This document shows positions 33,224 to 44,821 of a stretch of DNA of 64,000 nucleotides, one piece after another. The stretch comes from Scenedesmus sp. ARA3 (Eukaryota > Chlorophyta > Chlorophyceae > Sphaeropleales > Scenedesmaceae): assembly GCA_004335835.1 (NCBI GenBank), contig RWJK01001830.1, positions 39,810 to 103,809 of the forward strand, in the 5' to 3' direction. The number at the start of each line of letters is the position of its first letter. Positions within the stretch are counted from its first letter, which is position 1. The notes under the pieces are model-generated. The model did not search any database. It was not told the origin of the DNA and saw only the letters and a list, made by a program, of their open reading frames with translations. A program made the translations under genes and the position numbers.

Positions 33224-35070
33224 CGATGCTATCTTGAGCGTCCTTCCGATGGCTGTCGAGGTTGTGTTCACACGATCAGACACTACAACACCTTGCACTG
33301 CACTGCCCCGAACATCAGCCGTGATCACGAGCGTTTACTCCGCTTTCAGTGGGTGAAGCCTAGTATTGCATCACAGGTTTTCCATCGGGGTGTTGTTGAT
33401 GCTTACGACTGCTGCTTGTTATGTTACTCAGAGGAGGGTTCAGCTGTAAGACGTTCGACGTCAGGGGGCGGTAACATTGAAGCTGAGACGCCTAGTTGCT
33501 CTAGCAAGGGCATGTAACAACCTAAAAGGATTCATCTTGGTTGTTTCTAGGAGTGCTGGTCGCTGACCTGTCATGCAGTCACCCAACATTGACCCAGTCA
33601 CAGCCTGGGTGACACTACCCTGGCAACCCCCCTAGTCATGAGTAAAAGCTTGCATAGGCATGTAACCCCCCTAGTCATGACTCATCATCATCATCATCAT
33701 CATGTTACCCATCAATCCATAGCATCAACGCCCCTAGTCACGACTGGGTCAATGCCCTGGCAGGGCACAGCAGAAGCAAGAGTTGCAGTACAAAGAGTCG
33801 CAGGAATAACAGTACATTCTGCAATAGCGGAACCGTCCTTGGCTTGTGGCTACTCCGGGGAGTAGCTGCTGTTCATTCAGCGCCGGTCGGTAACGGTCAT
33901 ACAAAGCAACTCAGCTTTACCACCGGCTGTCACGGCGATATTTTCACCGCCCCCTCACCATTGACAGTACTGCTGGTGTCACCTGCTAGACCTCTGTGTA
34001 CGACCGGCTGAGACAAACTTCAAGGCTTCATTCCACCAAGGCTGACATGTGCACATAAGAAATTCGTCATTTTACATCAGGCACACCAAATACATAAACC
34101 CAGGCATCCCGGTGCCTGGATGACATAGTGAACTGCCGTAGGCGAGCACGTGAACAGGCTGTCAAATCTGGGCCAAGCGAGCAGGCTGCATCGCTGACAC
34201 AGCGCCCACCTGATGCACAGCTGTGAACTGCATAGTACTGAGTCTGTGAACAGTGACGACTCGTCGCTGATGAGCCATGAACATGGGCGCACCAGGTTTG
34301 CAAGATGTACACGTACAAACACGCAGCACAGCATTGTCTGCATGCAATTATCATGAGAATGCAGGAGCTTCTGCAAAGACACGCCAGCAGGCCCTTGAAG
34401 GGAAGCGACTCTGTGACGCGGAATGCGCCCCTGTTGACTGCGGACACTTTCATTGGCAGTGTGCAGCTTTGCTTCGGTGGAACTGGCACACATTCCCTTC
34501 CCTGGCACGAAGCGCAGCACTGCCAATTGGAAGATTGCAATCGCTGCATCATGACGATGCTCATCACTGCATCATGACGATGCACGGCATCACCTCAGCA
34601 AGAGAGCGCCCGGTGTGCTGCAGACAACAAAAACACGGCATGTGGGCTTTGCAGTGCACTGTCATGCTATGACAACACATCAGGCAAGATGTGGCAGCTG
34701 CCTTGAGAGCCATGCAACTTGACCCCTGTTGCATTCAGCAACACGACACAAAGTCACATCAAAAGTGAGTTAAGCCCAGCTTCCCAAGACACTCCACACT
34801 CCTTGACACGTCTGCCTGGCAGGACTCCATGCACAGGGCGCAAGGCATAGCACGTGCTGTCCAGACGTGCAGCAATTGCTGATCTTGTCACCTGCTGCTC
34901 ATGCAGCGCTGCGCAGTGCCAGCAGCAGCCGCATGTGTCAGCACTGCGCATCCTGCGGCCTGCTCACACACACTACTGTTCGGCTTGCGCTTAACAGTGG
35001 TGACAGCACAAACAATGCATGCCGAAGGTGCACCCACCGGCCACAAGTCCAGTTATCCCCTGTTCGCATC
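33224..35070. other. Intergenic between LRR5 and LRR4 (longest spacer)
   Basis: Begins with the LRR4 upstream block, then three spaced copies of CCCCTAGTCATGACT-like sequence (33630-33740) around a short (CAT)n run. The right part has a GATGCTCATCACTGCATCAT-type tandem near 34548-34590. No gene recognised, although the spacer is about 1 kb longer than the others. Confidence 0.5.
33288..33297 (-). promoter_or_regulatory. Conserved upstream element of LRR4
   Basis: Sense TGCAAGGTGT, 65 bp before the LRR4 ATG, the same spacing as in LRR3 and LRR5. Confidence 0.5.
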
Positions 35071-36648
35071 TCACCCCGCACGCTGCTGCCGCTGCTGCCC
35101 CCGCATAGCTGCCCAGAACGCGTCCAACCGCTGTGCTGTCACACCGCTGCTGCCAGCCAGCTCCAGGCACTGCACGCGCGACAGCGTGGTCAGCATCATC
35201 AGCCCCCGCTGCGTCATCCTGTTGATCTCGTAACCGTTACTCAGGTCCAGCGATGTCAGCTGCGTCAGCTTGGCAATGGCTGCCAGGCACCCAAGGTCGC
35301 CCAGCTCGTTGTAAGACAGGTCCACGTGCTGCAGCTGCTGCAAGTTGCACGCCAGCGCAGTCGCTTCAAGATTGCCCAAGGCTTCGAAATGCCCGCGCAG
35401 GATGAGGCTTGTCAGCCCTGTGAGCGCCGTCAGCGCCAGTGCATCGCCTTCTTGTAACCACGAATCATCCTCGTCATGGGAGGCAATGGTCAGGTGCTTC
35501 AGGCGCTGCAGGCCTGTCAGGTGGGCGCAAGCCGCAACTCTGTGCCCCGGCAGTGGCTCGCCATCATCATCAATAAGCGCTTCATCCACCCCGCGCAGCT
35601 CCAAGCGCAGCATGGTCAGGCTGGTGCTGCCTGCAATGCCCGCCAGGACTGCCTCCATCTGCAGCCTGTCGGGCCCATGGCTGCCCCCAATGGTCAGATC
35701 ACACAGCTGTGGCAGCTGCGGCCACGCTGTAGCAGTGGCGGCTGCGTCTGTGTCGTCGTTGTACGTCAGCGCCAAATGCTGCAGCGCAGGCAGCTGCGCC
35801 AGGCGCAGCAGCAGCTGCGGCTGCTCCAACGTGACAGTTAAACCAAGCCGTTGCAGCTGCTGCAGAGGCAGCACCATGGACAGGTTGCTTGCACTGACTG
35901 CGCCGTGATGCAGCTGCAGCTGTGTCAGCTGTGGCGGCAGCACTGAGCCCTCAGGCAGCTGCGCGAGGCTGGTCAACCTCATCTCCTGCAGCGTACTGAG
36001 AGCTGACATGTCCAGAGCTGGGAGCTGCTGCATGTCTCTGCCAGTACAGGCGACGTATAGCTGCCGCAGCTGCAGCGGCTGTGCCAGCAGCTGCTGCAGT
36101 GGCTGTGCGGCATTGCTCCAGGAGCCACGCAGTGTTAGCGAGGTCAGCTGCTTCAGCTGCGCCAGGCCCAGCAGGCAGCTGCCGGCAACAGGCTGGCGCC
36201 CGTCATCACTGCACAGGCTCAGCTGTTGCAGGCTGCTGAGGTGTGCCAGGGCTGCTGCTACGGCTGGGCCGTTCACGCCCTTGCTGTTTGTGAAACCCAC
36301 ATCCAGGTGTGTCAAGCTGTGAGCTGGCAGTGCAGCAAGCACGTCTGACGTCACAAAGCAGTCGCTGGTGAACCTGGCTAAGCACAAGCCAGCCTGCTGC
36401 TGCTGCAGCTGCTGCTGCTGCTGCTGCAATGCTGTAGCTACAGGTGCGGGTGTAGCTGCTGCTGCTGGTATAACTGGCTGCAGCGCTGCCAGCTGCAGGG
36501 CTTGCTGCAGCAGCTGCTGCGCAGCTGCAACGTGCTGCTCCCACGGCAGCCCATGCACTGTGTGTTGTCTGTCCTTGTAGCCGCATACTGCAGTGATGCT
36601 CATCACAAGCGGTGCATGCTTCGCCAGCCACTGCGTGAAGCTGCACAG

Positions 36649-36651
36649 CTA
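36649..36651 (-). other. Premature TAG codon in LRR5
   Basis: Single in-frame stop within otherwise continuous homology to six sister genes. The alga uses TAG as an ordinary stop (the phosphoesterase at 1086-1088), so this is not codon reassignment. Confidence 0.9.
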
Positions 36652-36990
36652 GGGCAGGGTGGCCTCTGGTTTGAGAAATATCACTGTGTTGCATGCGCTG
36701 CACTGGCGCACTGCCTCCCTCCAGGCCTTGCATGCCTGCGCTGCTGCGCACAACACGCGTGGGTCTGTGCTGAGTGCTGGGTGCTGCAGCGCAGTTGACA
36801 ATGCCAGCATGCTGTCATCTGCCACAGCTGGCTGCAATAGCAAAGACAGCAGAAGAAGCAGTCCACTGAGCGGTGAAGAAACATACATGCATGTTCAGAT
36901 GTCTGGATCCCAACACCAATCATACTCGAACTGCTTCAACGTTACGTCAATCATGGCCACTTGTGACATCATGCACATGTACACAACTGG

Positions 36991-36991
36991 T

Positions 36992-37023
<32 letters not shown>
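36991..37023 (-). repeat. (CTG)n in LRR5 first intron
   Basis: About 11 sense-strand CTG units. The first introns of LRR2, LRR4, LRR6 and LRR7 carry related tracts (27397, 33130, 40138, 43225). Confidence 0.85.
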
Positions 37024-37026
<3 letters not shown>

Positions 37027-37163
37027 GCCTGATCAGCACCCCCTGGCAACTGCCAAGCAAGCTCACCTGCATGCAGGCCAGCTGCATAGAGTTCAGTTTT
37101 GTCGCTGCATTGGAGATATCTTCCATTGAAGCCGCGGTTATGTACACTCGGATGAAGACGGTG

Positions 37164-37173
37164 ACACCTTGCA
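37164..37173 (-). promoter_or_regulatory. Conserved upstream element of LRR5
   Basis: Sense TGCAAGGTGT, 65 bp upstream of the first codon of the aligned 11-codon exon, even though that codon is no longer ATG. Confidence 0.45.
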
Positions 37174-38268
37174 GGAGGAGTGCCGCAATGTCTGCTGCAA
37201 ATTAAGCTCATAACTGTTTCGCGTGCATTAAGTTGCCGATGTCAGCGTTCAGTCTTCTGATCCATTAACACATCAAGCAAATAACGCTGGGTTAAAACCC
37301 TTTGCGGTGACCGTTTGATGTATTGCATGGACAGCAGGGATGGTTTCCATCGTAAAGCCGTGCAGGAAGAGCGTTGTGTTTACCGTATCCCAAAGCACGA
37401 ACGACATGCCTGGCTGAGTACAGCGCTGAGGGGCACTGCAGCAGTAGACTGCTGCCCGCGTCACATGGGCCGCGTGACAGACCACCAGCATGTCTTGTAT
37501 AATGCCCCACTAGTCTCAACGTTCGCAGGTGGCATTAAAACACAGACAGCTTCCCCAGGAAGCTTTTGGTAGAGCCGCTCTAGTGGGCCACTGCATTTCG
37601 CCAAGCATCCAGACATCGCATGTACCGCTGTCAGAGGAGGCTCCTGCTGGCACGCCTCCACATGCAATATTGCACTGATAACACAATCATTCAATCCCTC
37701 TGTCAACACAACTTACAACTGCCTGGCATCAGATGCTGCTGGTGCACATGTGCAAGGCCGAGCCGCTCAGCAGCCGCTGCTGAGCAGTATAAGGACAGTT
37801 GCCGATTGCACGCATTACAAGCATACGCATAATGCAGCATCATGCATACTCATAGCTAGACGGCTCCCCAGGCCATCATGGCTGCTGTGTCACACAGTGT
37901 GACGGTCACACGATGCTTAGGTCCTCTGCCACAATGCCATAGCCCAGGTGCCGCTGATCAATGCAATAGCATCACCTTAGGCACAGTTCATCAAAAGCTA
38001 CAAGCTGGTGCTGGATCGACCCTGAGAGCAAGCAACGCGACCTCTGTGGAAGTCAACACCACGACACACAGCTGTACAGAGTAGATCCAGCACAGCGTCA
38101 AAGGCGCCGTACAAGGCACTCCACGGGTGGCAGCACTGCACATCCTGTGACCTGCTAGAGCACCGCTGCTTGCTCACAGCATGCCAACAGTGTCAGCATA
38201 TACCACGCATGCCTGTGGTGCTACCACATGGCACAGGCTCACAACCATTCCCCCGGTGACACATCATC
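37174..38268. other. Intergenic between LRR6 and LRR5
   Basis: Spacer of the array with no gene recognised. Short relics of the other spacers are visible (for example GTCACATGGGCC near 37461, similar to 27978). A TGTAA motif on the minus strand (37815-37819) could serve LRR6, 450 nt past its stop. Confidence 0.45.
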
Positions 38269-40245
38269 CTACGGCTGCTGCCCATGCAGAACGTCCCAGA
38301 ACTCCTCTGTGCACACGTCGTTACGCTGATACATACAAAGCTTCTGCAGGCGCGTCAGCGTCGTCAGCATCATCAGGCCGCGCTGCGTAATCCTGTTGCA
38401 TTCTATGTTGTCCCACAGCACCAGCCGTGTGAGCTGCGTCAGCCTGGCAATGGCTGCCAGGCACACCATGTCACCCAGCTGATTGTCAGACAAGTTCAGG
38501 CTGCGCAGCTGCGTCAGACTGCAGGCCAGCGCAGTCGCCTCTAAGTCACCCAGCGCAAACTCAAGCCCGCTTAGCGCCAGGCGTGTCAGCCCAGTGAGCG
38601 CCGTCAGGGCCAGCACATCCCCTGCTACCAGCCACTCCCGCTCCACGAATTTGCATTTAATAGCCAAGTCCTTGAGGCCCGACAGGCCTGTCAGCCGGGC
38701 GCACACTGTCATCGGCAACACCATTACTGCAGCACCATCATCATCTTCTTCATCATCGTGGCTCGGCTCAGGCACTTGCAGGTGTAGCTGGGTCAGGCCG
38801 CTGCTGCCTGCAATGCCCACCAGCATCGCCTCTATCTCGAGCCAGGTCACAGAGGAGTCGCGGATCCTCAAACTCAGCCCACGCAGCTGTGGCAGCTGCG
38901 GCCATGCTGCGGCAGTGGCTGCAGCAGCATGCGGTGCACCATATTCCAGCGCCAGGTGCTGCAGCGCAGGCAGCTGCGCCAGCCGCAGCAGCTGTTGCGG
39001 CTCCTCACAATAGATGGCCAGGGTGAGCTGCTGCAGCTGCTGCAGCGGCAGCAACGCTGACAAACTGTCTACATTCTCTCGGCGGCATCCGAGGTGTAGC
39101 TGCTGCAGCTGCGGAGGCAGCACTGAACCTTCAGGCAGCTTCCTTGTGCTCGTAAGCTCCTGCAGTCTCACAAGCGATGTCATGTTCAAGACTGGCGCTG
39201 CGAGTCTGTTGCAAAGCATAAAGTCTATGTGCAGCTGCTGCAGTGGCAGTGGCTGCGCCAGCAGCTGCTGCAATGGCTGTGCATAGTCGCTCCACCAACC
39301 ACACAGTTTGAGTGAAGTGAGCTGCCTCAGCTGCGCCAACCCTAGGAAGCTCCTGCCAGCAATACCTCGGTGCCTGCTGTCATTGCTCAGGCTCAGCTGC
39401 TGCAGGCTGCTGAGCCGCGCCAGTGCTGCTGACAGGGCGCAGCCGTCCATGGCAGGGCTGTGCATGAGGTTGAGGTCCAGGTGTGTCAAGCTGTGTGCTG
39501 GCAGTGCAGCAAGCATGTCCAGCATCACCAGGCAGTTGCTGCTGAAGCTGCTCAGGCGCAAGCCAGCCTGCTGCTGCTGCTGCTGCTGTGAAGCTGTAGC
39601 TGCTTCTGGTCTTTCTGCAGATGTGGCTGCGGCCTGAGATGCTGCCAGCTGCAGGGCTAGCTGCAGCAGCTGCTGCGCCACTGCAAGATGCTGCTGCCAC
39701 TGCAGCTCAGGCATTCTGGACATTCTGGATTCGAATGATTCGTTGTCGAATATGGCAGTGATGCTCTTGACAAGTGGTGCATGCTTCGTCAGCCACTGAC
39801 TGAAGCTGCACAGCTGGGGCAGGGGTGCCTCTGGGTTGAGTGTTATTGCTGTGTTGCATGCGCTGCACTGCCGCACTGCCTCCCTCCAGGCCTTGCATGC
39901 GCGCGCTGCTGCACAGATCACATGTTGATGGGTGCTGAGAGCTGGGTGCTGCAGCGCAATGGATAGCGCCGGCATAACGATGTCTGGCGCTGCTGCCTGG
40001 TACTGCACACAGCAAAGCAGCACACAGGTTCAACACTGCTGGGGCTTGCTCCACATCTGCGCGTGTCTCAGACATCATTGATATGATCTGTAACTCCCAA
40101 TCGGCCCAATGTGAGGCCAAACATTTCAAAAGTTGTGCAGCAGCAGCAGCAGCAACACTGGAGCACCACACAGGACGATAAGTGTCTTTCAATGGCAAAC
40201 AACCCTCACCTCTCTGCAGCCCACACGAGAGTCATTTGATAACAT
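38269..40245 (-). CDS. LRR6: intact array member
   Basis: Exon 1 is 40245-40210 (MLSNDSRVGCRE, 12 codons) and exon 2 is 40002-38269, in phase, 589 residues. F-box-like segment (PALSIALQHPALSTHQ ... ACKAWREAVRQC), Gln-rich linker, leucine-rich repeats (LTQLRSLNLSDNQL). Between two late repeats is an acidic insertion (DDEEDDDG) where LRR1 and LRR3 have little. The C-terminus is shorter than in sisters (EEFWDVLHGQQP). The first exon keeps the GCR(E/Q) end of the family despite divergence. Confidence 0.78.
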
Positions 40246-40301
40246 TGCTGTATTACAGCCGTCTTCGGCTGTCGCGGTAGTGTCCTCGGGTAGAGACAGA
40301 C

Positions 40302-40311
40302 ACACCTTGCA
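40302..40311 (-). promoter_or_regulatory. Conserved upstream element of LRR6
   Basis: Sense TGCAAGGTGT, 57 bp before the LRR6 ATG, with a GGCTGTCG motif between element and start as in LRR3 and LRR4. Confidence 0.45.
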
Positions 40312-41308
40312 GCTGGCCCGCACTAGTGTCAGCTGTGATTGTCTGCTCCTGACCGGTGGCTCGCGTTTACAGTGATCTCGAAAACTTCACAGTGAGCCGA
40401 CCGATCATACATATGGTGATTGTCATGTAACCGCAGTGGAGGGTTCAGCTCCGCTGACCTGGTGTCACCTGCCAGACCGGTGTGTACAGCCGGCTGGGAC
40501 GAAGGCCACATTGCACCAATGCAAGATACGGCGCAACATACATACCCAATATACAAATGAAACGCCTCTCGGTTGCTTCAATCACCCGAAGTGGACTACC
40601 ATGCTCTTGCTAGCAAGTACAGCGCTGTTTACACACCAGGTCGGTATGGTATTGGCCAAGCAAAGCAGGCTGGATCGCTGACACATCCGTCCAATGATGT
40701 GCAGCCATGGACTGCATTAATGGACTGCACATCAGGCATTGTATGACCTAGTAACCAGGCATGATCACGGTCATAAAGCAACTGCATGATTGTGCAAGCA
40801 CACAACAACAGGCCCTGACACCGGGTGTCTGCATGCAATCACTTTTCCTGTGCGTGCTATGCATACAGTTGAAACACATTGATAATTTCCAGGCAGAACC
40901 TCGTATAAGGCACAGTAACTCGACCTGCTTCAAAGTCAACAGCACGCCGCATGTCACTGACGTAGATGAACTACAGCATCGAAGGTGCCGTGCCAGGAAA
41001 CACCACATTTAATACCACTGCCTGGCAAGACCGTATGCACAGGGCGCAAGGCAACACGCATGTGGGCGACCATACAGCACTTGCAGTTCTTGTCACCTGC
41101 AGGTCATGCCTGCAGCCATGCATGACAGCACCATGCTCCCTGCCATGTACAATGACAGTTTTAGGCATGGTAAATGCACAACTGCGCACCTGCAAGCCAT
41201 GTGCTCAAACAGCACTGCTGGCTCTCGGTATGCAAGTGGCCGGGCACACCATGCATGCCTGAGGCGCAACCACAATCCACAAACTCACAGTCATGCCGCA
41301 GCCACACC
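40312..41308. other. Intergenic between LRR7 and LRR6
   Basis: Array spacer with no gene recognised; contains relics of the GGAGGGTTCAGCT motif (40437) also seen near 33430 and 30562. Confidence 0.45.
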
Positions 41309-43248
41309 TCACGGCACAGGCTGCGGCCGCTGACGCCCAGGCACAGCTGCCCAGAATGCATCCAATGAAATGTCGCCACACTCATACAAACCCAACTCCT
41401 GCAGCCGCAACAGCGTCGTGAGCATCATCAGTCCCCGCTGCGTCAGGTCGCTGCTGCTGGTGTTGAACCACAGCGCAAGCCCTGTGAGCTGCGTCAGCCT
41501 GGCAATGGCTGCCAGGCACACCATGTCACCCAGCCAAGCATCCGTCAAGTCCAGGTCCCGCAGCTGCGTCAGGTTGCAGGCCAGTGCATTCGCCTCCAGG
41601 TCACCCAGCGCTGCATCAAGGTTGCAAAGGCTGAGGCTCATCAGCCCTGTGAGGGCCGTCAGCGCCAGCGCATCGCCTGCCTCCAACATGCCACGCGTAT
41701 GTTCCCGGTGACAGTCAAGTCCCTGAGGCCTGACAAGCTCGTCAGGCGGGCGCATACCGCAACACGCAGCACCTGATGATCGCCATCATCTGCATCATCA
41801 TCGTCATCATCATTGTTGCCACCCTCACCGAACACCGTAGGGACAGCCAGGTGCAGCGTGGTCAGGCTGGTGCTGCCTGCAACGCCTGCCAGAATCGCCT
41901 CCATCTGCTGGCTGCTGATTGCGACACCAGAGAGGAAGAGGTCATCGAGCCTCAGGCTCAAATCATGCAGCCGTGGCAGCTGAGGCCATGCTGCAGCAGT
42001 GGCCGCTGCACACGAATCTTTGTGTATGTGAGCGCCAAGTGCTGCAGCGCTGACAGCTGAGTCAGCCGCAGCAGCGGCGCAGGCTCCTCAAAAGAGACCG
42101 TCAGAGTGAGCCGCTGCAGCTGCTGCAGCGGCAGCAGCAGCATTGACAGGCTGCCTGCTGTGGCTGCACTTTTGCCAAGCTGCAGCTGCGTCAGCTGCAG
42201 CGGCAGCACTGAGCCTTCGGGCAGCCTGGTGTGAGTGGTGAGCCCCTGCAGCCTGCTCAGGGCTGACATGTTCAGGACTGGCAGCTGCACGCTGCTTCCG
42301 CAGCAATCGATGTTGAGCTTCTGCAGCGGCAGCGGCTGTGCCAGCAGCTGCTGCAGCTGTTGCGCGCTGTTGCTCCAGTTGGCGTGCAGCTTCAGCGAGG
42401 TCAGACGCTTTAGCTGCACCAATGCCAGCAGGCAGCTGCCAGCAACAGGCTGAAGCCTGTCGACGGTCAAGCTCAGTTCCTGCAAGTTGCTGAGCTGTGG
42501 CAATGCCGCTGACATGGCTTCGTTTTCCAGGTCCCTGCTGTGCTGAAACTCCAGGTCCAGGCGTGTCAGGCTGTGTGCTGGCGGTGCAGCAAGCGTGTCT
42601 GCCGTCACCAAGCAGCCGCTGCTGAAGCTGCTCAGGCGCAACCCAGACTGTCGTCGCTCTACTGCTGAAGCTGTGGCTGCGGGTGTAGCTGCCCCTGCTG
42701 CTTCTGGGGGTCTGGCCGCTGCCAGCTGCAGGGCTAGCTGCAGCAGCTGCTGCGCCACTGCAGTGTGCTGGTCCCCCTGCAGCCCATTCACTGTCCAGTC
42801 CGCTGATAGCCCGCTACCAGGTATTCTCACGTTCTTCACCAGGTGTGCATGCTTCACCAGCCACTGCGTGAAGCTAGACAGCTTCGGCAGGAGCGCCCCT
42901 GGGCTGATGGTGATCGCTGTGTTACAGGCGCTGCACTGCCGCACTGCCGCCCTCCAGGCCTTGCAGCTGCGTGCTGCTGCACACAGCCTGCGTGGTTCTG
43001 TGCTGAGAGCTGGGTGCTGCAGCGCAGTAGATAGCGCAAGCATACTGCCGTCTGCCGCAGCTGCTTGGGGCTGCACACAGCAGAAAGCAGGGCACTGAGT
43101 CACAAATTGCACGCACATGCATGTTAATATGACTGGAGTAGGAACTGTACAGATATGTCGGAAATGAGTATTAAAAGCACAATGTCAGGCCAAGCAAAGC
43201 TTATCAACTAGTGCAGTAGCAGCTGCAGCAGCAGCAGCAACAGCAGCA

Positions 43249-43281
<33 letters not shown>

Positions 43282-43355
43282 AGCATATGAAAACCACACT
43301 GATAAATGACAAGCAAATTCACCTGTCGGCGTTCCAACCGTGCATTGACCGTCAT
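41309..43355 (-). pseudogene. LRR7: array member with two frameshifts
   Basis: Exon 1 is 43355-43323 (MTVNARLERRQ) and exon 2 starts at 43070 (PQAAAADGSMLALSTALQHP). The frame is open through the F-box-like segment and about nine repeats, then shifts near 42005-42020 (where sisters read AAATAAAWPQLPQL). It continues in a second frame through an Asp-rich loop to about 41695, shifts again, and finishes in a third frame at AFWAAVPGRQRPQPVP. Each shift needs only a small indel. It is the most decayed copy and sits at the array's right end. Confidence 0.8.
43225..43280 (-). repeat. Interrupted (CTG/TTG)n in LRR7 first intron
   Basis: Plus-strand GCAGCAGCAACAGCAGCAGC pattern with periodic CAA interruptions, i.e. 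sense CTG/TTG, upstream of the exon 2 acceptor of LRR7. Confidence 0.85.
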
Positions 43356-44270
43356 CGGCGCTGAAGTAAGCAACCTTTGGCTGCTGTCGCAGTTGTGTTC
43401 ACTCGGAGGGAAAGCGAGAAACCTTGCAGACGGTCAGTACTACAGCAGTATCTGTGAACATCCAAGCTCAAGAAACTGTTCTAGCTGCTCAAATTATTTG
43501 AGAAAAGATATCGCTGTACCGCCAGTCGGTGCTTCCGACTCGGTGCTTCCGACTCGGTGGCGTACTTGCATGCCGGTGATTGTTTAGTAGACCCTCGACT
43601 GCTGAGGAGTAAGCATGAAAATTGCTTGTTACATCAGGTGTAGAGCAAGGGCATGTGCAAACTGCAATGCAAATCCACCACTGCCTGTGTTGGTTGATGG
43701 ATGCCAGGCTGTACGATCAGGCCAGCTAAAGGCCTCGAGCCTCCCACTCCATTCACGAAAGCAAGCTCACAACCATGGCTTCCGTAAGCCTGGCAACACC
43801 AGCTGTTGCTACGCAGCTGCCAGCCATGGCAGTGCCAGGGTCAAGCTGCTGCTCTGTATGCTTTGTTCTTCAGCCACAGAGGCATGCATATCAGACCTCG
43901 GCAGGAAGCACCCCATGGCTACTGCTAGTAGCAGACACAGGCATCAACACTGCTGAGCTGCTGGTGTCCCTACTGCAGCTGTGCCAGCTTGCTGCTGCTG
44001 CTGCTGTGAATGCTGTTGCTGCTGCTGTTGCTGCTCCTGCTGCTGCTGCTGCCGTATCCGCTTCAGCATCAAGTAGCATCGGTCAGGTGCACGACCCTGC
44101 AGCGGATCAACAGCAGGGCAGCACAGATGGGAGAATCGTCAAGTGTAAAGCCCTTCGTGCACGGCAGGGTGCTGCTCATGCACAAGGCAGCATGCATCGT
44201 AAACCAGATCCTGCGTGCCGTTACATTCAAAAATGTCCCCAGGCAGCTGGCACGGTGCATATCAGCTCAC
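43356..44270. other. Intergenic between LRR7 and the GNAT locus
   Basis: Carries the LRR7 upstream element (43419-43428), a CGGTGCTTCCGACT tandem (43531-43558) and a (CTG)n-rich stretch near 43990-44052. No gene recognised. An open frame running into the minisatellite and N gap is repeat translation. Confidence 0.5.
43419..43428 (-). promoter_or_regulatory. Conserved upstream element of LRR7
   Basis: Sense TGCAAGGTTT, 64 bp before the LRR7 ATG; one base differs from the LRR4/5/6 version. Confidence 0.4.
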
Positions 44271-44391
44271 GAGATGCACGTATGGTCAACGAGATGCACG
44301 TATGGTCAACGAGATGCACGTATGGGCAACGAGATGCACGTATGGTCAACGAGATGCACGTATGGTCAACGAGATGCACGTATGGTCAACG
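44271..44391 (-). repeat. 20-bp minisatellite running into a gap
   Basis: Six units of GAGATGCACGTATGGTCAAC (the third has one change), entering the N gap mid-array. The core TGCACGTATGG resembles the reverse strand of the GNAT exon 5 end (TGCAGGTATGG at 45034-45044). Confidence 0.95.
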
Positions 44392-44739
44392 NNNNNNNNN
44401 NNNNNNNNNNNNNNNNNNNNNNNNNNNNNNNNNNNNNNNNNNNNNNNNNNNNNNNNNNNNNNNNNNNNNNNNNNNNNNNNNNNNNNNNNNNNNNNNNNNN
44501 NNNNNNNNNNNNNNNNNNNNNNNNNNNNNNNNNNNNNNNNNNNNNNNNNNNNNNNNNNNNNNNNNNNNNNNNNNNNNNNNNNNNNNNNNNNNNNNNNNNN
44601 NNNNNNNNNNNNNNNNNNNNNNNNNNNNNNNNNNNNNNNNNNNNNNNNNNNNNNNNNNNNNNNNNNNNNNNNNNNNNNNNNNNNNNNNNNNNNNNNNNNN
44701 NNNNNNNNNNNNNNNNNNNNNNNNNNNNNNNNNNNNNNN
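44392..44739. other. Assembly gap (348 N)
   Basis: Unresolved bases flanked on both sides by copies of the same minisatellite core, so the gap is probably more repeat. Confidence 0.98.
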
Positions 44740-44821
44740 TGCACGTATGGTCAACGCAGCCCACGCCCACCACCCCCACCTGCACGTATGGTCAACGCAG
44801 CCCACGCCCACCACCCCCACC
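44740..44821 (-). repeat. Two 41-bp tandem units
   Basis: Identical 41-bp units starting TGCACGTATGGTCAACGCAG at 44740 and 44781. On the minus strand each has the form of an exon end plus donor (CGTGCAG|GTGGGGGTGG). Confidence 0.95.

Larger units (their letters stand above)
35071..37099 (-). pseudogene. LRR5: array member with one premature TAG
   Basis: Exon 2 (36831-35071) is open for 587 codons except for one TAG at 36651-36649, just after KPEATLP in the F-box-like region. Sister genes have CAG (Gln) or a similar codon there, so one C-to-T change explains it. The aligned first-exon codons end at 37067 (KLNSMQLACMQ), but the usual ATG is AAA. An in-frame ATG lies further upstream (MEDISNAATKLNS), so initiation might still be possible. 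All LRR repeats and the C-terminus (FWAAMRGQQRQQRAG) are intact. It is a recent pseudogene or an allele with a nonsense change. Confidence 0.75.
22219..43355 (-). repeat. Tandem array of seven LRR paralogues
   Basis: Seven copies of a two-exon gene lie head to tail on the minus strand, with stops at 22219, 25384, 28380, 31196, 35071, 38269 and 41309 (spacing 2.8-3.9 kb). Each unit repeats an 11-12-codon first exon, a CTG-bearing first intron, a roughly 1.75-kb second exon and related 5' flanks. Similarity in non-coding parts shows that whole units, not only coding sequence, were duplicated by unequal exchange. Confidence 0.9.

Noticed and set aside
36649..36651. TAG as a reassigned Gln codon, as in some ulvophyte algae
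   Set aside because: TAG ends the phosphoesterase at the expected C-terminus, and no other gene here has internal TAG in conserved regions.
44271..44821. Repeat protein encoded across the minisatellite and N gap
   Set aside because: The open frame depends on N bases and on 20-bp units that change frame each copy; no evidence of translation.
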